From positions 141,506 through 205,505 of the forward strand of contig LVBB01000139.1 of the NCBI GenBank assembly GCA_001603075.1: a stretch of DNA of 64,000 nt, read 5' to 3'. This stretch comes from Phycisphaerales bacterium Planc_01 (GTDB taxonomy: Bacteria > Planctomycetota > Phycisphaerae > Sedimentisphaerales > Anaerobacaceae). The position numbers were made by a program, and so were the translations under genes. The notes beneath the pieces were generated by a model. It ran no database searches. It was not told the origin of the DNA and saw only the letters and a list, made by a program, of their open reading frames with translations. Below, piece by piece: positions 29,413 to 38,514 of the stretch; the first letter of the stretch is position 1; each line of letters begins with the position of its first letter.

Positions 29413-31410
29413 CTATGGCCGTCTCCGCAACGGCTCGATTCGCCGGATCAGATCGTCGGCCAGGGCGGTCTTGGCGGCGATGTGCTTCTCGATCTCCGCG
29501 ACGAAACCATCGGCGTCGAACGAGCCCCGTACGGCCTCGAAGTCCTTGATCCGGGCGTCCGCGTTCCCATCGATGCCGAACCCGATCTGGGCCGTCGGGG
29601 CAAACTCCTTCTTCGCGTCGGCATAGAGCTGGCGATCGAGATCGAGCACAGCCTCTCTCCAGCGATTCGTCAGGCCGATGACGTCCTCGGCGTCCAACTC
29701 GTCGAGGGCTTTGCCGGTCTGCCTTGCGATCACCTCGGCCGCCCAAGCCCATTCATAGATCGGGTAGTTCTCGTGGATTGACGCAAAACGGGCTTCAAGT
29801 TGGTCAAGCGTGTCGATCCGGCCGCTCTCGATGTCGTCCAGCAGTTGCTCGACGGCCTTTTCGGGGGCGAACATGCCGGCCAGGTCGATCCACGTGCCCG
29901 TTCCCACGTCGGTCTCCGGCCGCAACGCCGCCCGCAGGTCTTCCAGCGAGCGCAGTTGCCGACCTTCGAGGCGTTTGAGCAGACAGTTGCCGAGATACTT
30001 GTCGATCCCCGTCTGGTAGAGCACGATGCCGCGTTCGAGGGCGGAGCTGAGGATCTTGACGCTGTGGTAGGTGAAGTAGTCGCTCGTCGGGCCGCTCGTC
30101 TCCTTGAGCTTGCCGAGCAGGTCCCGTCCATGGATCATCTTCTGGATGGTGAACGGGCTGAGCAGCTTGAAGTTGATGTGATCGAGCTTCTTCGAGTCCT
30201 TCCGCCGGTCGCGTTGCGGCCACTTGCGGGCGTCGCGGACGGTTCCAACGCTCCGCAGGTTGACGCCCGGCGCCAGGACGCTCTGGTCTTCGTGCTCGAT
30301 CAGATACGAAAAGGGAAGGTCGGAGGTATCGGAATTGCGGTAGTGCCGACCCATGACCACGGTGAAGGCGCCGACCTTGGCGGGCCAGAGCATGTACGAG
30401 TCGCTTCCCGTCTTGCAGCCGCGCTCGACGACGCCCTGGTGAACGGGCCCGAGTTTGTAGCGGTGGTTGCTCTGGTTGGTGCCGCTGCCGGCGTTGACGA
30501 AGGAGAACAGCCCGGCGATCAACAGCGTGGACTTGTGGTGCGTCACCGTGTAGGGCCCGGCGAAGATCGAGCAGGCCTCCCCATGAAAGCCGCCGCAGTT
30601 GGCGAAGAACACCGAATGCTCGGCGGAGTACTCCTTGGCCAGGACCGAGCCCTGCCCGACGAAGCAATCGCAAAGGATGGTTCCGTCGGTGATCGTCGCT
30701 CCGCTGGCCACGATGAAGTCTTCGGCATAAACGCCGGGTCCGATATAAACCGGGTCCTCTGTGCTGCTGTTGATCGACCCGTTCTCCAGGCGGTTGGCGC
30801 CCTCGATGACGGCGGCCGGACCGATCCTGACGTTCTTGAGGATACCGCAGTTGGTGATTCGCGCCCCTCGGCCGATGCGTCCCATCGACGAGGTCACCGA
30901 CGCGGCGTACTCGCGGATCATCTCCTTCAGTCGCGCGATGGCGGTCGGGCGATGGCGATAGAAGGCCAGGATGTAGCCGGTGTGCGCCGAAAGACGATCG
31001 TAGATGGGGATCGCCCGGCCGCCGGCTTCATTGACGACCGACACGGCCTTGCCGTTGCCGAAGGAACACTCGCCTTCGACCGCGAGCAAATCGACATTGT
31101 CGATGACCGTGTCGTTCTCGATGATGTAGTTCGCGATGTAGCTGCGCGCGTGGCCGATATAGGCGTTGTCCCCGATGATGCAGTTGTGAATCGTGACGCG
31201 GTAAAGGCCCGCCGGTTTCCTGACGCCGCCGAAGAAGGAGACGTGTTTGTCGAATTTGCCCACCTTAACATCGCCGGAGAAATGGACGTCGCGAATCCGC
31301 TCGGCGGAGAATCCGTCGATGACCTGAACGCGCGACCAGTCCTCGCAGAAACAGCCCTGCTCGGTGAGTTGAGCGACCTCCTGGGCCGATAACTGTCGCC
31401 AGTGAGACAC
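29413..31410 (-). CDS. DUF4954-like left-handed beta-helix protein
   Basis: A 665-residue cytoplasmic protein. The N-terminal two-thirds (about 60-330) consists of hexapeptide-like repeats (IIGDNAYIGHARSYIANYIIENDTVID, ARITNCGILKNVRIGPAAVIEGA) of the left-handed parallel beta-helix seen in sugar-nucleotide acyltransferases. The C-terminal third is helical. Long strings such as GPVHQGVVERGCKTGSDSYMLWP are those of the DUF4954 family, common in Bacteroidota and Planctomycetota. No catalytic function is established for it; nucleotidyl-sugar or acyl transfer is only a guess from the fold. The start is GTG at 31410 with AAGGAG upstream; the frame is open much further but without coding character. 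Confidence 0.8.
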   Translation of the reverse strand: MSHWRQLSAQEVAQLTEQGCFCEDWSRVQVIDGFSAERIRDVHFSGDVKVGKFDKHVSFFGGVRKPAGLYRVTIHNCIIGDNAYIGHARSYIANYIIENDTVIDNVDLLAVEGECSFGNGKAVSVVNEAGGRAIPIYDRLSAHTGYILAFYRHRPTAIARLKEMIREYAASVTSSMGRIGRGARITNCGILKNVRIGPAAVIEGANRLENGSINSSTEDPVYIGPGVYAEDFIVASGATITDGTILCDCFVGQGSVLAKEYSAEHSVFFANCGGFHGEACSIFAGPYTVTHHKSTLLIAGLFSFVNAGSGTNQSNHRYKLGPVHQGVVERGCKTGSDSYMLWPAKVGAFTVVMGRHYRNSDTSDLPFSYLIEHEDQSVLAPGVNLRSVGTVRDARKWPQRDRRKDSKKLDHINFKLLSPFTIQKMIHGRDLLGKLKETSGPTSDYFTYHSVKILSSALERGIVLYQTGIDKYLGNCLLKRLEGRQLRSLEDLRAALRPETDVGTGTWIDLAGMFAPEKAVEQLLDDIESGRIDTLDQLEARFASIHENYPIYEWAWAAEVIARQTGKALDELDAEDVIGLTNRWREAVLDLDRQLYADAKKEFAPTAQIGFGIDGNADARIKDFEAVRGSFDADGFVAEIEKHIAAKTALADDLIRRIEPLRRRP

Positions 31411-31735
31411 TGTGACGCTCCTTTCTCCTTCGATGGCCGCGCGTGTGTGGCCACCGCCATGCACGGAACAGACTATAGCGCGGGCGGTATTCCGCGTCAA
31501 GAACCGGCGGCGGTGGCATCGCTTTGTCTTCTCTGTTTCTTCTTCGTCTCGTTCCGGTCGGCACATGAATGTCACGCGGGTGTAGCTTGGGCAAATTCCA
31601 ACAATTTTTGAAGGTACACACTGGTAAGAGTCGATATGGTGGTATATAAGAACCACGCCTCGCTGAGAACCTGCCGAATTTGCAGGGGGTGGGGCGTAGC
31701 GCCCCGATGGCCATGTTGGAAGTAGTCGAGAACGG
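31411..31735. other. Divergent intergenic region
   Basis: About 325 bp between divergent genes, with both promoters expected. It is locally AT-rich at 31590-31650 (AATTTTTGAAG, TATATAAG), but no well-spaced hexamer pair could be assigned. A short palindromic GGGGCG...CGCCCC lies near 31690-31705. Confidence 0.4.
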
Positions 31736-32284
31736 ATGTCGAACCAGCCAAGGGTAGTTAAGGTCTTAGCCGCACTGCTGATCTCCATGACGACGGGAGC
31801 GGTCGTCTTGATGGCCCTGGGAGATAATCCCCCCTCTGCAGGTCCATTTTGTCTTTCCGCCTACTACCGGCTCGATTCGGTCGATCACGCCGTGTATTCT
31901 CGAATCGCCCCGACGGCCAATCGTTGGCGGAGCATCGAGATCGCCTTCAGTGGGACCAAAGGGGGCAACATTCAGCGCCTGGCGGCCGCGCGAGGATTGA
32001 GCGATCCGGCGAACCTGAATTGTCATTTCCTCATCGGCAACGGCATCGGCGCCAACGACGGCGAGATTCAGACCACGGAGAGCTGGTTGAACCAGCGCTC
32101 GATTCAGCCCGGCGACGACTGGCGCGGCGACGAACGGACGATCTGCGTTTGCCTGGTGGGAAACGGGGTATCGTCGCTGGCGACAGATTACCAGTTGAAG
32201 CGTCTGGAAACGCTTCTGGAGTCGCTGTGCCGCAAGTTCGACATCCCGGCGGAGGCCGTGTACCTCCCTCGTGATTGCCAGTAG
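31736..32284 (+). CDS. Degenerate N-acetylmuramoyl-L-alanine amidase/PGRP-fold protein
   Basis: A 182-residue protein with an N-terminal TM/signal anchor (VLAALLISMTTGAVVLMAL). The rest follows the type 2 amidase/PGRP pattern: a strand where WxxIxIHHS is expected (WRSIEIAFSGTKGGN), NCHFLIGNGIGANDGEI, TICVCLVGN, and KRLETLLESLCRKFDIPAEAVYLPRD. The His of the first zinc-ligand position is replaced (IAFSG) and the GHRD motif reads LPRD, so two of three ligands are gone; the protein ends just after. It therefore looks like a catalytically inactive exported PGRP-like protein, perhaps a peptidoglycan-binding or scaffold protein. The ATG is preceded by GAGAACGG. Confidence 0.65.
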   Translation: MSNQPRVVKVLAALLISMTTGAVVLMALGDNPPSAGPFCLSAYYRLDSVDHAVYSRIAPTANRWRSIEIAFSGTKGGNIQRLAAARGLSDPANLNCHFLIGNGIGANDGEIQTTESWLNQRSIQPGDDWRGDERTICVCLVGNGVSSLATDYQLKRLETLLESLCRKFDIPAEAVYLPRDCQ

Positions 32285-32340
32285 AGCCCGCCCGACAGGC
32301 GCCCGCCGCCCGATGGCGTCGCCTGGTCAACGCACACCGG

Positions 32341-33708
32341 TCAACTCCCCGAAGGATCGGTATCTTCGGACGTACCCCTTCGGCGACGGACAAACACCCA
32401 GACGTAGTAGACCGGTATACCGAGAAGGATGCTGCCGACGCTCCAGAGCGACGGTGTCCTCCACTGTCGGAACGCAAACACGGCCATGAAGAGCGTGACC
32501 GACATGAAGATTGCCGGAACGACGGGGTAGCCGGGAACACGGAACGGCCTTTCCAGCTCCGGCTGCCGCACGCGCAAGACGTACACCGCACCGATGAACA
32601 GCAGCGCAAACAGCGACAAACCCACGGCAGCATACTGGTATAACCCCTGAAAATCCGTGGCGAACAGAATGATCACCGCACAGGTGCTCTGTACGAGCAT
32701 CGCATGGGTGGGAACCCCGCCTCGTCGGCTCGTACGCCCGGCGATCGAGGGGAACAACCCGTCGCGAGCCATCGCATAGTACACCCTCGGGCCGGTGATG
32801 ACGAACGCGCTGACTGTGGCAAGAAACGTCAATCCCAGCAAGACCGAGAAGACGTTGGTGATTCCAGGGCCAAACAGACTCGCGACAGCGAGCTGAGGCA
32901 CCTGCTCGGCGTTGTCGAAACCCACATCGGACAGCGGTACAGCACAGGCGAAGACGACATTGAGGGCCAGGTACAGCACGACGACCAGACCGGTGCCGAG
33001 CAGAAGCGATCGGGGCAGCGTTCGGGCGGGGTTCCTGACCTCGCCGGCCAGGTAGGCGGCGGCGTTCCAGCCGCTGTAGGCGAACATGACATAGAACAAC
33101 TGGGTCGCCGCCGTGGCCACTCCAACCTGCGCGAACGGCCGTCCCTGCCCAAGATAGGCCAGCCGGCCCGTGCCCCGCAGCAAGGCGCCTACGACCAGTG
33201 CGAAGAACAATCCAAGCTTGAGAATTGTGGTCAGGTTCTGCGTTCGGGCCGAATGGCGATGGCCGATAAGATTGGGTAGCGTCACGGCGAAGATGATCGC
33301 CGCCGCCGCCACCTTGAGCGTAAGGCCGGCTCCCTGACTATCGAGGCCAAACGGGGTCAGGAGATAGGATGCCGCGATGTAGCCCGCCACGGCCAACGGC
33401 GCCGAGAAGCCGACGAAGAACGAGGTCCAGCCGGACAGGAACGCCGGCATGGGGCCATAGGCCTCGCGAAGGTAAACGTACTCCCCGCCCGCATGAGGCA
33501 GGGCCGCCGCCAGTTCCGCCACGCAAAGCGCCCCGCACAGGGCCAGCAGCCCCCCCAAGGCCCAGAGCCCGAAGATGACGGGGTAATTGCCGAGCGAGGC
33601 CATCATGTAGCCCGGCGAAACCAGGATGCCCGTTCCCACCATGCTGGCGATCACAACGTAGGTCGAGGTCGATAAGCCATACCCTCGTTGCAGCTCCTGC
33701 TTCGGCAT
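32341..33708 (-). CDS. APC-family amino acid permease
   Basis: A 455-residue membrane transporter with about 12 helices. The APC signature is at the N terminus: YGLSTSTYVVIASMVGTGILVSPGYM (unwound TM1 with GTGIL), then GGLLALCGALCVAELAAALPHAGGEYVYLREAYGP (TM2-3), both highly typical of amino acid/polyamine antiporters and L-type exchangers. The start at MPKQELQRGYG (33708) has AGGAGGACAGGA upstream; an in-frame start 45 nt earlier lacks an SD. The substrate is unknown. It converges with the PGRP-like gene, with about 55 bp between the stops. Confidence 0.9.
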   Translation of the reverse strand: MPKQELQRGYGLSTSTYVVIASMVGTGILVSPGYMMASLGNYPVIFGLWALGGLLALCGALCVAELAAALPHAGGEYVYLREAYGPMPAFLSGWTSFFVGFSAPLAVAGYIAASYLLTPFGLDSQGAGLTLKVAAAAIIFAVTLPNLIGHRHSARTQNLTTILKLGLFFALVVGALLRGTGRLAYLGQGRPFAQVGVATAATQLFYVMFAYSGWNAAAYLAGEVRNPARTLPRSLLLGTGLVVVLYLALNVVFACAVPLSDVGFDNAEQVPQLAVASLFGPGITNVFSVLLGLTFLATVSAFVITGPRVYYAMARDGLFPSIAGRTSRRGGVPTHAMLVQSTCAVIILFATDFQGLYQYAAVGLSLFALLFIGAVYVLRVRQPELERPFRVPGYPVVPAIFMSVTLFMAVFAFRQWRTPSLWSVGSILLGIPVYYVWVFVRRRRGTSEDTDPSGS

Positions 33709-33792
33709 TCCTGTCCTCCTGACAAAACGCTTGCTGTCCTTCTCGACCACCAAACCCTGCCCGCCCGGACCCGGATCACATGACGAACCGTC

Positions 33793-34521
33793 CTAATCCA
33801 GCGATCGCTTCTTCAGTGTAACACTGGCGCCGCCGCCGTCGCTGTAAAAAACGGTCTCCAATTCGGGGTTGGTCGTAATCGCTGTGACGTACTCAGGGTC
33901 GGCCATGCCGGGCGTGATGTTGTGCGCGACGATCAGGCCGCCGGGTCGGACCTTGGGCAGCAGCTTGTTGAGGTAATCCAGATAGCCTTCCTTGTCGGCG
34001 TCGATGAAGACCATGTCGATCGGCCCGGCCACATCGACCACCTTCTCGTGGGCATCGCCTTCGACGAGCGTGATGATGTCGTCGACGCCGGCCCGCTTGA
34101 AATTCTGCCGGGCCATTGCCGCTCGACCCGCGTCGATCTCGAACGTCGTGAGCTTGCCGCCGGTGGCCTTCAGCGCCAGGGCCTGCCAGATCCCGGAATA
34201 GCCGTTCGAGGTGCCGATCTCGACGATGTGCTTGGCGCCGATTGATTCGGCCAGCAAGCGCAGCAGGCGGCCGTCTTCGATGGGCACGTTCATGCTGCCC
34301 CCGCGCTGGTTGCGATTCATGTCGTCCAGCACATCGAGGATCTTCTGCTCGGCCGGGCCCCTGGCCGTCGGCGGTGTGCTTTCCATCGCCCGTCCGCCTG
34401 GAGGGCCGAACCCAGGGCCTCCGGGCCGGCGCCGGCCGCCCGGACCGGGCTGGGCCAGAAGCAATCCGGCTGCCATCGCCAGTGTCGCTGCCGTCAAACC
34501 GATTGTCATTCGTCTCGACAT
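33793..34521 (-). CDS. Exported class I O-methyltransferase
   Basis: A 242-residue protein with an O-methyltransferase fold of the COMT/CCoAOMT type. The SAM-binding loop is IVEIGTSNGYSGIW, followed by LTTFEID, and the metal/substrate block is IDMVFIDADKEGYLDYLNKL. Oddly, the N terminus is a clear signal peptide (MTIGLTAATLAMAAGLLLAQ), then a Gly/Pro/Arg-rich linker (about 22-45), so the enzyme appears to be exported although SAM is a cytoplasmic cofactor. SD AAGGAG precedes the ATG. It might act on an extracytoplasmic catechol-like compound, or be retained by an inefficient signal. The next gene upstream encodes a homocysteine S-methyltransferase, tempting but unproven as a SAM-cycle link. 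Confidence 0.85.
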   Translation of the reverse strand: MSRRMTIGLTAATLAMAAGLLLAQPGPGGRRRPGGPGFGPPGGRAMESTPPTARGPAEQKILDVLDDMNRNQRGGSMNVPIEDGRLLRLLAESIGAKHIVEIGTSNGYSGIWQALALKATGGKLTTFEIDAGRAAMARQNFKRAGVDDIITLVEGDAHEKVVDVAGPIDMVFIDADKEGYLDYLNKLLPKVRPGGLIVAHNITPGMADPEYVTAITTNPELETVFYSDGGGASVTLKKRSLD

Positions 34522-34623
34522 GGCATCCGCTCCTTTCGAGAGAGGTTCTCCTTGGCACGGACGAGCGCCGACGCCGGCCCTCGCACCGTTTCACCTCTAC
34601 AGTGGTTCCGGAGCGAGGTGGGG

Positions 34624-35514
34624 TTACTGACTCTCTTGGCGGCGCATCGCCTGGATCATCTCAGCAACCGCGCGGACGTGTGCGGGGCTTGTGCCACAGC
34701 AGCCGCCTACGATTCGCGCGCCGGCAGCGATACACTTGGCGATTCCCTCGGCAAAAGGCCCCGGCGCCATATCGAAGACCGTCTTGTCGCCGACGAGCCG
34801 GGGTCTGCCTGCGTTGGGCTGGGCCAGGATCGGAAGATCGGTGGCGTTCCTCAACAACCCCACGACGACGGCCGTCTGGCTCGGGTCGAGGTCGCCGCAG
34901 TTGGCCCCGACGACGTCGGCGCCGGCTTCGGTCAGTTGCCTGGCGCACTGCTCGGCGGTGTCGCCCATCATGGTCCGGCCGCCCTTGTCGTCGGTCTGGA
35001 ACGCGATGGAGACGATCGCTGGAAGCGACGAGACCTCCTTGCACGCGTGCAATGCGACGACCGCCTCTCGCAGGTCGTACATCGTTTCGATGAGCAAGCC
35101 GTCAATGCCCGCCTCCGCCAGAATCCTGGCCTGTTCGCGAAACGCCTCGCAGAACTGCGTCTCGGTGTACGTGCCGCAGGGCTGCAAGAGCTGGCCCGTC
35201 GCGCTCATGTTGCCCAGTACATACTGCCCACAGCCCGCAGCCCGGTCGGCCAGTTGAACACCGGCGCGGTTGACCTCTTCGACCGATACATCCACGTTGT
35301 GCGTCTCGATATAGATGCGATTCATGGTCAGCGTATTGGTCGTCAGGGCGTCGCAGCCGGATTGCGAGTAGGCCTGATGGATTTCAAGGACGGCATCGGG
35401 GGATTCGAGATTGGCTCGCCCCCGGCCCATGAGGCCCTTCTTGTCCAGTTCGGTGCCCATCGCGCCGTCCAGCAGGATGACGGGCTTGGTTTGCAGCAGA
35501 CTCAGGAAGCCCAC
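34624..35514 (-). CDS. Homocysteine S-methyltransferase family protein
   Basis: A 296-residue TIM-barrel enzyme related to the homocysteine-binding module of MetH and to MmuM/BHMT. The opening LLDGAMGTELDKKG is diagnostic. The zinc ligands are the Cys in VVGANCGDLDP and the Cys pair in IVGGCCGTSPAHVRA. No cobalamin, folate or activation domains follow, so the methyl donor (S-methylmethionine, a betaine or a corrinoid protein) is unknown. The start is GTG at 35514 with AAAGGA upstream. It follows the HAD gene by 23 bp on the same strand, suggesting an operon. Confidence 0.88.
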   Translation of the reverse strand: MGFLSLLQTKPVILLDGAMGTELDKKGLMGRGRANLESPDAVLEIHQAYSQSGCDALTTNTLTMNRIYIETHNVDVSVEEVNRAGVQLADRAAGCGQYVLGNMSATGQLLQPCGTYTETQFCEAFREQARILAEAGIDGLLIETMYDLREAVVALHACKEVSSLPAIVSIAFQTDDKGGRTMMGDTAEQCARQLTEAGADVVGANCGDLDPSQTAVVVGLLRNATDLPILAQPNAGRPRLVGDKTVFDMAPGPFAEGIAKCIAAGARIVGGCCGTSPAHVRAVAEMIQAMRRQESQ

Positions 35515-35537
35515 GGCAGTCCTTTCACAATGGGGGT

Positions 35538-36149
35538 CTATACGCCGTCCGAGACGCCGAGCTGTCTCAGCGCGTCCTTAACCTGATCGAGGTTGTTGTA
35601 GAGGATCGCCTTCATCCCCGCCCGGATCGCGCCGTCGACGAACAGTTGCCTGTCGTCGATGAACGCACAGCGCGACGGGGGAACGCCGAGCCTTCGCGCG
35701 GCGATCTCGTATATCTCTCGCTCCGGCTTGATCGTCCCCTCGGCGTACGAGAAGATGGCCGCATCGAACATGTCGTATCGCAACTCCAGGAAGAACTCCA
35801 TCGCCGCCTGTTCCGTGTTCGACAGCAGGGCGGTCTTGTAGCCTTGCTGTCGCAGTTGTCCGGCCCAGCCAAACACCTCCGGCCGGGGCGAATAGACCGC
35901 GCGGAAGGCCTGGCCCCACAGCGAACGAACGTCCGGGACGGGCCGCTTCAGGTCGCCGCATACGCGCTGCCAGAACACCCGCTCGGGGATCAGGCCTTTC
36001 TGGAAAGGCTCGCTATGACGGTTGTGCGCTCGCTGATAGTCGGGGACGCTGATGCCCAGCGCCTCGGCGCTGTGCGCCATCAGCCCGGGCGCCGGGTTGT
36101 CGATCAGCACCCCACCCCAGTCGAACAGGATCGCCTCGATTCGTTCCAT
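35538..36149 (-). CDS. HAD-IA family hydrolase
   Basis: A 203-residue HAD hydrolase with FDWGGVLIDNP (motif I), LLSNTE (motif II), KPEREIYEIAARRLG (motif III Lys) and CAFIDDRQLFVDGAIRAG (motif IV). It has a small helical cap, as in epoxide-hydrolase-N/YihX-like phosphatases (alpha-D-glucose-1-phosphate phosphatase type). It lies 23 bp before the homocysteine methyltransferase gene in the same direction. The substrate is unknown. Confidence 0.88.
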   Translation of the reverse strand: MERIEAILFDWGGVLIDNPAPGLMAHSAEALGISVPDYQRAHNRHSEPFQKGLIPERVFWQRVCGDLKRPVPDVRSLWGQAFRAVYSPRPEVFGWAGQLRQQGYKTALLSNTEQAAMEFFLELRYDMFDAAIFSYAEGTIKPEREIYEIAARRLGVPPSRCAFIDDRQLFVDGAIRAGMKAILYNNLDQVKDALRQLGVSDGV

Positions 36150-36316
36150 GATTCACCAGCGGCATCTGTATGCAAATAGCTCTGTCTTAGGACGATACGG
36201 GCCCCAGACGCGCAGAGCAATAGTTTTCTCCTGCTCAGCGACAGGCGATCCTTGTGACAATGCACCACTGGTGCGTATAATCGCGGGCGAACCGAGTTCA
36301 AGAGGCAGGTCCTTTC

Positions 36317-37741
36317 ATGGAATACGTCCTGATCGCCATCGCCAGTGTCCTCGTCGGCGCCGCCGGGGCGGCGTTGGCCGTCTACAGCGTAAGCCGGCGC
36401 AAGATCGGCGCGCTCGAACGGCAGCACATGGCCGAGGCCCAGGCCCGCGTCCTCGCCGAAGAACGCAGCGCCAGGCTCCCCGCGCTGGAGACGCAGATCG
36501 CCGGCTTGCAGCAGGAATGCTCGGCGCTGAAGGCGGAGCGCGCCGCCCTCCTGACCCGGCTCGAAGAACAGGAGAAGGCCGCCAAGGAAAAACTCGCCCT
36601 GCTGGACGAGGCCCGGCAGAAGCTCTCCGACGCCTTCAAGGCCCTCTCGCAGGAGGCCCTCAAGAGCAACAGCACGCAATTTCTCGAACTGGCCCGGACC
36701 AATCTCGACAAGTACCAGGAAGGGGCGAAGAGCGAGCTGGAGAAGCGGCAGAAGGCCATCGACGAGTTGGTCAAGCCGTTGAAGGAGTCGCTGACGAAGG
36801 TGGACGACAAGCTCGGGCTGATCGAGAAGGCCCGCGCCAGCAGCTTCGCGGCGCTGAGCGAGCAGATCAAGTCGCTGGCGACGTCCGAGGCCGATCTGAA
36901 GAAGGAGACCGCCAACCTCGTCACGGCCCTGCGCCGGCCCGACGTGCGCGGCCGATGGGGCGAGATTCAATTGAAGCGCGTGGTCGAGATCGCCGGGATG
37001 GTGGAGTACTGCGATTTCGTGACGCAGGAATCCGCGGCGGTCGGTGCCGGACGCATTCGTCCGGACATGATCGTACGGCTGCCGAACGAACGCATCGTGG
37101 TGGTGGATTCGAAGACGCCGCTCGATGCCTACCTCGCGTCGATCGAGGCGGTCGATGAGGCGACGCGCAAAGAGCAGCTCAAACGCCACGCCGGACACGT
37201 GCTGACGCAGATCCAGAACCTCGGCGCCAAGGGCTATTGGGACCAGTTCAACCAGACGCCGGAATTCGTCGTGATGTTTTTGCCGGGGGAGATGTTCTTC
37301 AGCGCTGCGCTGGAACAGGAGCCGCGACTGATCGAGATGGGCGTCGACAAAAAGGTCATCCTCGCGACGCCGACCACGCTGATCGCGTTGCTTCGCGCCG
37401 TCTCCTACGGCTGGCAGCAGCAGCGGATCGCTCAAAACGCCCAGGCCATCAGCGACCTGGGCAAAGAGTTGTACGATCGGATCCGCGTGCTGGTCGGCCA
37501 CTTCGACGAGATCGGCAGGAACCTCGACCGAGCCACCGACGCCTACAACCGGACCGTCCGCTCGATGGAAAGCCGCGTCCTCGTCTCCGCGCGCAAGTTC
37601 AAGGAACTCGGCGCCGCCGGCGGCCCCGAGCTCGATGTCCCTCGCACCGTCGACACCCGCGCCCTCCAAGGCCCGCCAGCGAACGCGGCCGATTCTCCCG
37701 GCGCGACGCCCGACGTTCCGCCGGCATCGGGACCGACATAG
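36317..37741 (+). CDS. rmuC: DNA recombination protein RmuC homologue
   Basis: A 474-residue protein with an N-terminal TM segment ([23 protein letters not shown]), a long coiled coil (about 25-200, rich in E/A/L/K), and the RmuC PD-(D/E)XK-like nuclease core. Core motifs include [43 protein letters not shown] (the D...VDSK active-site motif), [16 protein letters not shown] and [19 protein letters not shown]. RmuC limits inversion-type rearrangements in E. coli and contributes to phage restriction in some hosts. A Pro-rich tail ends the protein. It stands alone, divergent from the HAD-methyltransferase pair. Confidence 0.95.
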   Translation: MEYVLIAIASVLVGAAGAALAVYSVSRRKIGALERQHMAEAQARVLAEERSARLPALETQIAGLQQECSALKAERAALLTRLEEQEKAAKEKLALLDEARQKLSDAFKALSQEALKSNSTQFLELARTNLDKYQEGAKSELEKRQKAIDELVKPLKESLTKVDDKLGLIEKARASSFAALSEQIKSLATSEADLKKETANLVTALRRPDVRGRWGEIQLKRVVEIAGMVEYCDFVTQESAAVGAGRIRPDMIVRLPNERIVVVDSKTPLDAYLASIEAVDEATRKEQLKRHAGHVLTQIQNLGAKGYWDQFNQTPEFVVMFLPGEMFFSAALEQEPRLIEMGVDKKVILATPTTLIALLRAVSYGWQQQRIAQNAQAISDLGKELYDRIRVLVGHFDEIGRNLDRATDAYNRTVRSMESRVLVSARKFKELGAAGGPELDVPRTVDTRALQGPPANAADSPGATPDVPPASGPT

Positions 37742-37784
37742 TCCGGACTGCGTGGGAGACTTCTCGGGGGCGCAAAATCGCGGA

Positions 37785-37807
37785 CCGTGGCGGAGCGACC
37801 GCCACGG
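37785..37807. terminator. Perfect 9-bp hairpin between convergent genes
   Basis: CCGTGGCGG/CCGCCACGG (37785-37793 with 37799-37807) has a 5-nt loop. It lies between rmuC and the convergent PEP-CTERM gene. On the minus strand the stem is followed by ATTTTG, so it may terminate the PEP-CTERM transcript, and possibly rmuC too. Confidence 0.6.
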
Positions 37808-37836
37808 CCCGTCCTTCCAAGGTAGGGGGGGTCACT

Positions 37837-38514
37837 TTATTTGTCTCGGCGCTTCCGCGCCAGGGCCAGGCCACCGAAGGCGAGCAGAGCGACGGTTGTG
37901 GGCTCGGGAACCGACATGGCCCCGCTGAATCCGCCGCTGCCGATGTAGCCGCCGTTGAGCATCTGGGCGAAGCTGTAGTAGCCCGGGCCACTTCCACCTT
38001 GAAGCGATAGCTCAAAATCGAGCGAGGGTAGTTGCAGATTTTCGAGGATGGCCAGCGCTGCCGATCCCAGCGCTGCGCCTTCGTGCGTGATGAAGAGGTT
38101 GGTGATGTCCACCTGGAACTGCGTGAACCCGCCGGCCACCGTACCCATGGTGACCAGGTCGCCTCGGCTCACGGTACCGGTCAGATAGGTGACGCTGTTG
38201 TCGGCGCTCTTGATGACGATCTCCGCACTGCCCAAGGGCGTCAGTGTATACGGTGAATCCGGCATGCCCGTGACCTCGAAGGTCGGCAAGTAGACGCGGG
38301 CGCCGACCAGGGCGTCGTAGTTGCTGCTCAGGCCCGAGTTGATGATGATGTCCTGGTCGAAACTCAGCACGCCGGCGCCGTTGTAATACCATTCCCCTGC
38401 CCCGGTCGGCGCCGGGCTGAACTCCATCACCTGTTGCGGCGGAATGGTACCGGCGAACACGGGCGCCGCTACGAGCAGGGCGAGCAGGGCGATTGGCGTC
38501 ACAGATGCGTTCAT
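37837..38514 (-). CDS. PEP-CTERM sorting-signal protein
   Basis: A 225-residue secreted protein. The signal peptide (VTPIALLALLVAAPVFA) is followed by a beta-rich body and a C-terminal PEP-CTERM signal: VPEPTTVALLAFGGLALA, then the basic tail RKRRDK. Such tails are processed by an exosortase (EpsH/XrtA-type), which is not encoded in this window. Its ATG overlaps the stop of the preceding PEP-CTERM gene in an ATGA, so it is translationally coupled to it. The body has no recognised domain. Proteins of this kind are surface or biofilm-matrix components. Confidence 0.88.
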   Translation of the reverse strand: MNASVTPIALLALLVAAPVFAGTIPPQQVMEFSPAPTGAGEWYYNGAGVLSFDQDIIINSGLSSNYDALVGARVYLPTFEVTGMPDSPYTLTPLGSAEIVIKSADNSVTYLTGTVSRGDLVTMGTVAGGFTQFQVDITNLFITHEGAALGSAALAILENLQLPSLDFELSLQGGSGPGYYSFAQMLNGGYIGSGGFSGAMSVPEPTTVALLAFGGLALARKRRDK

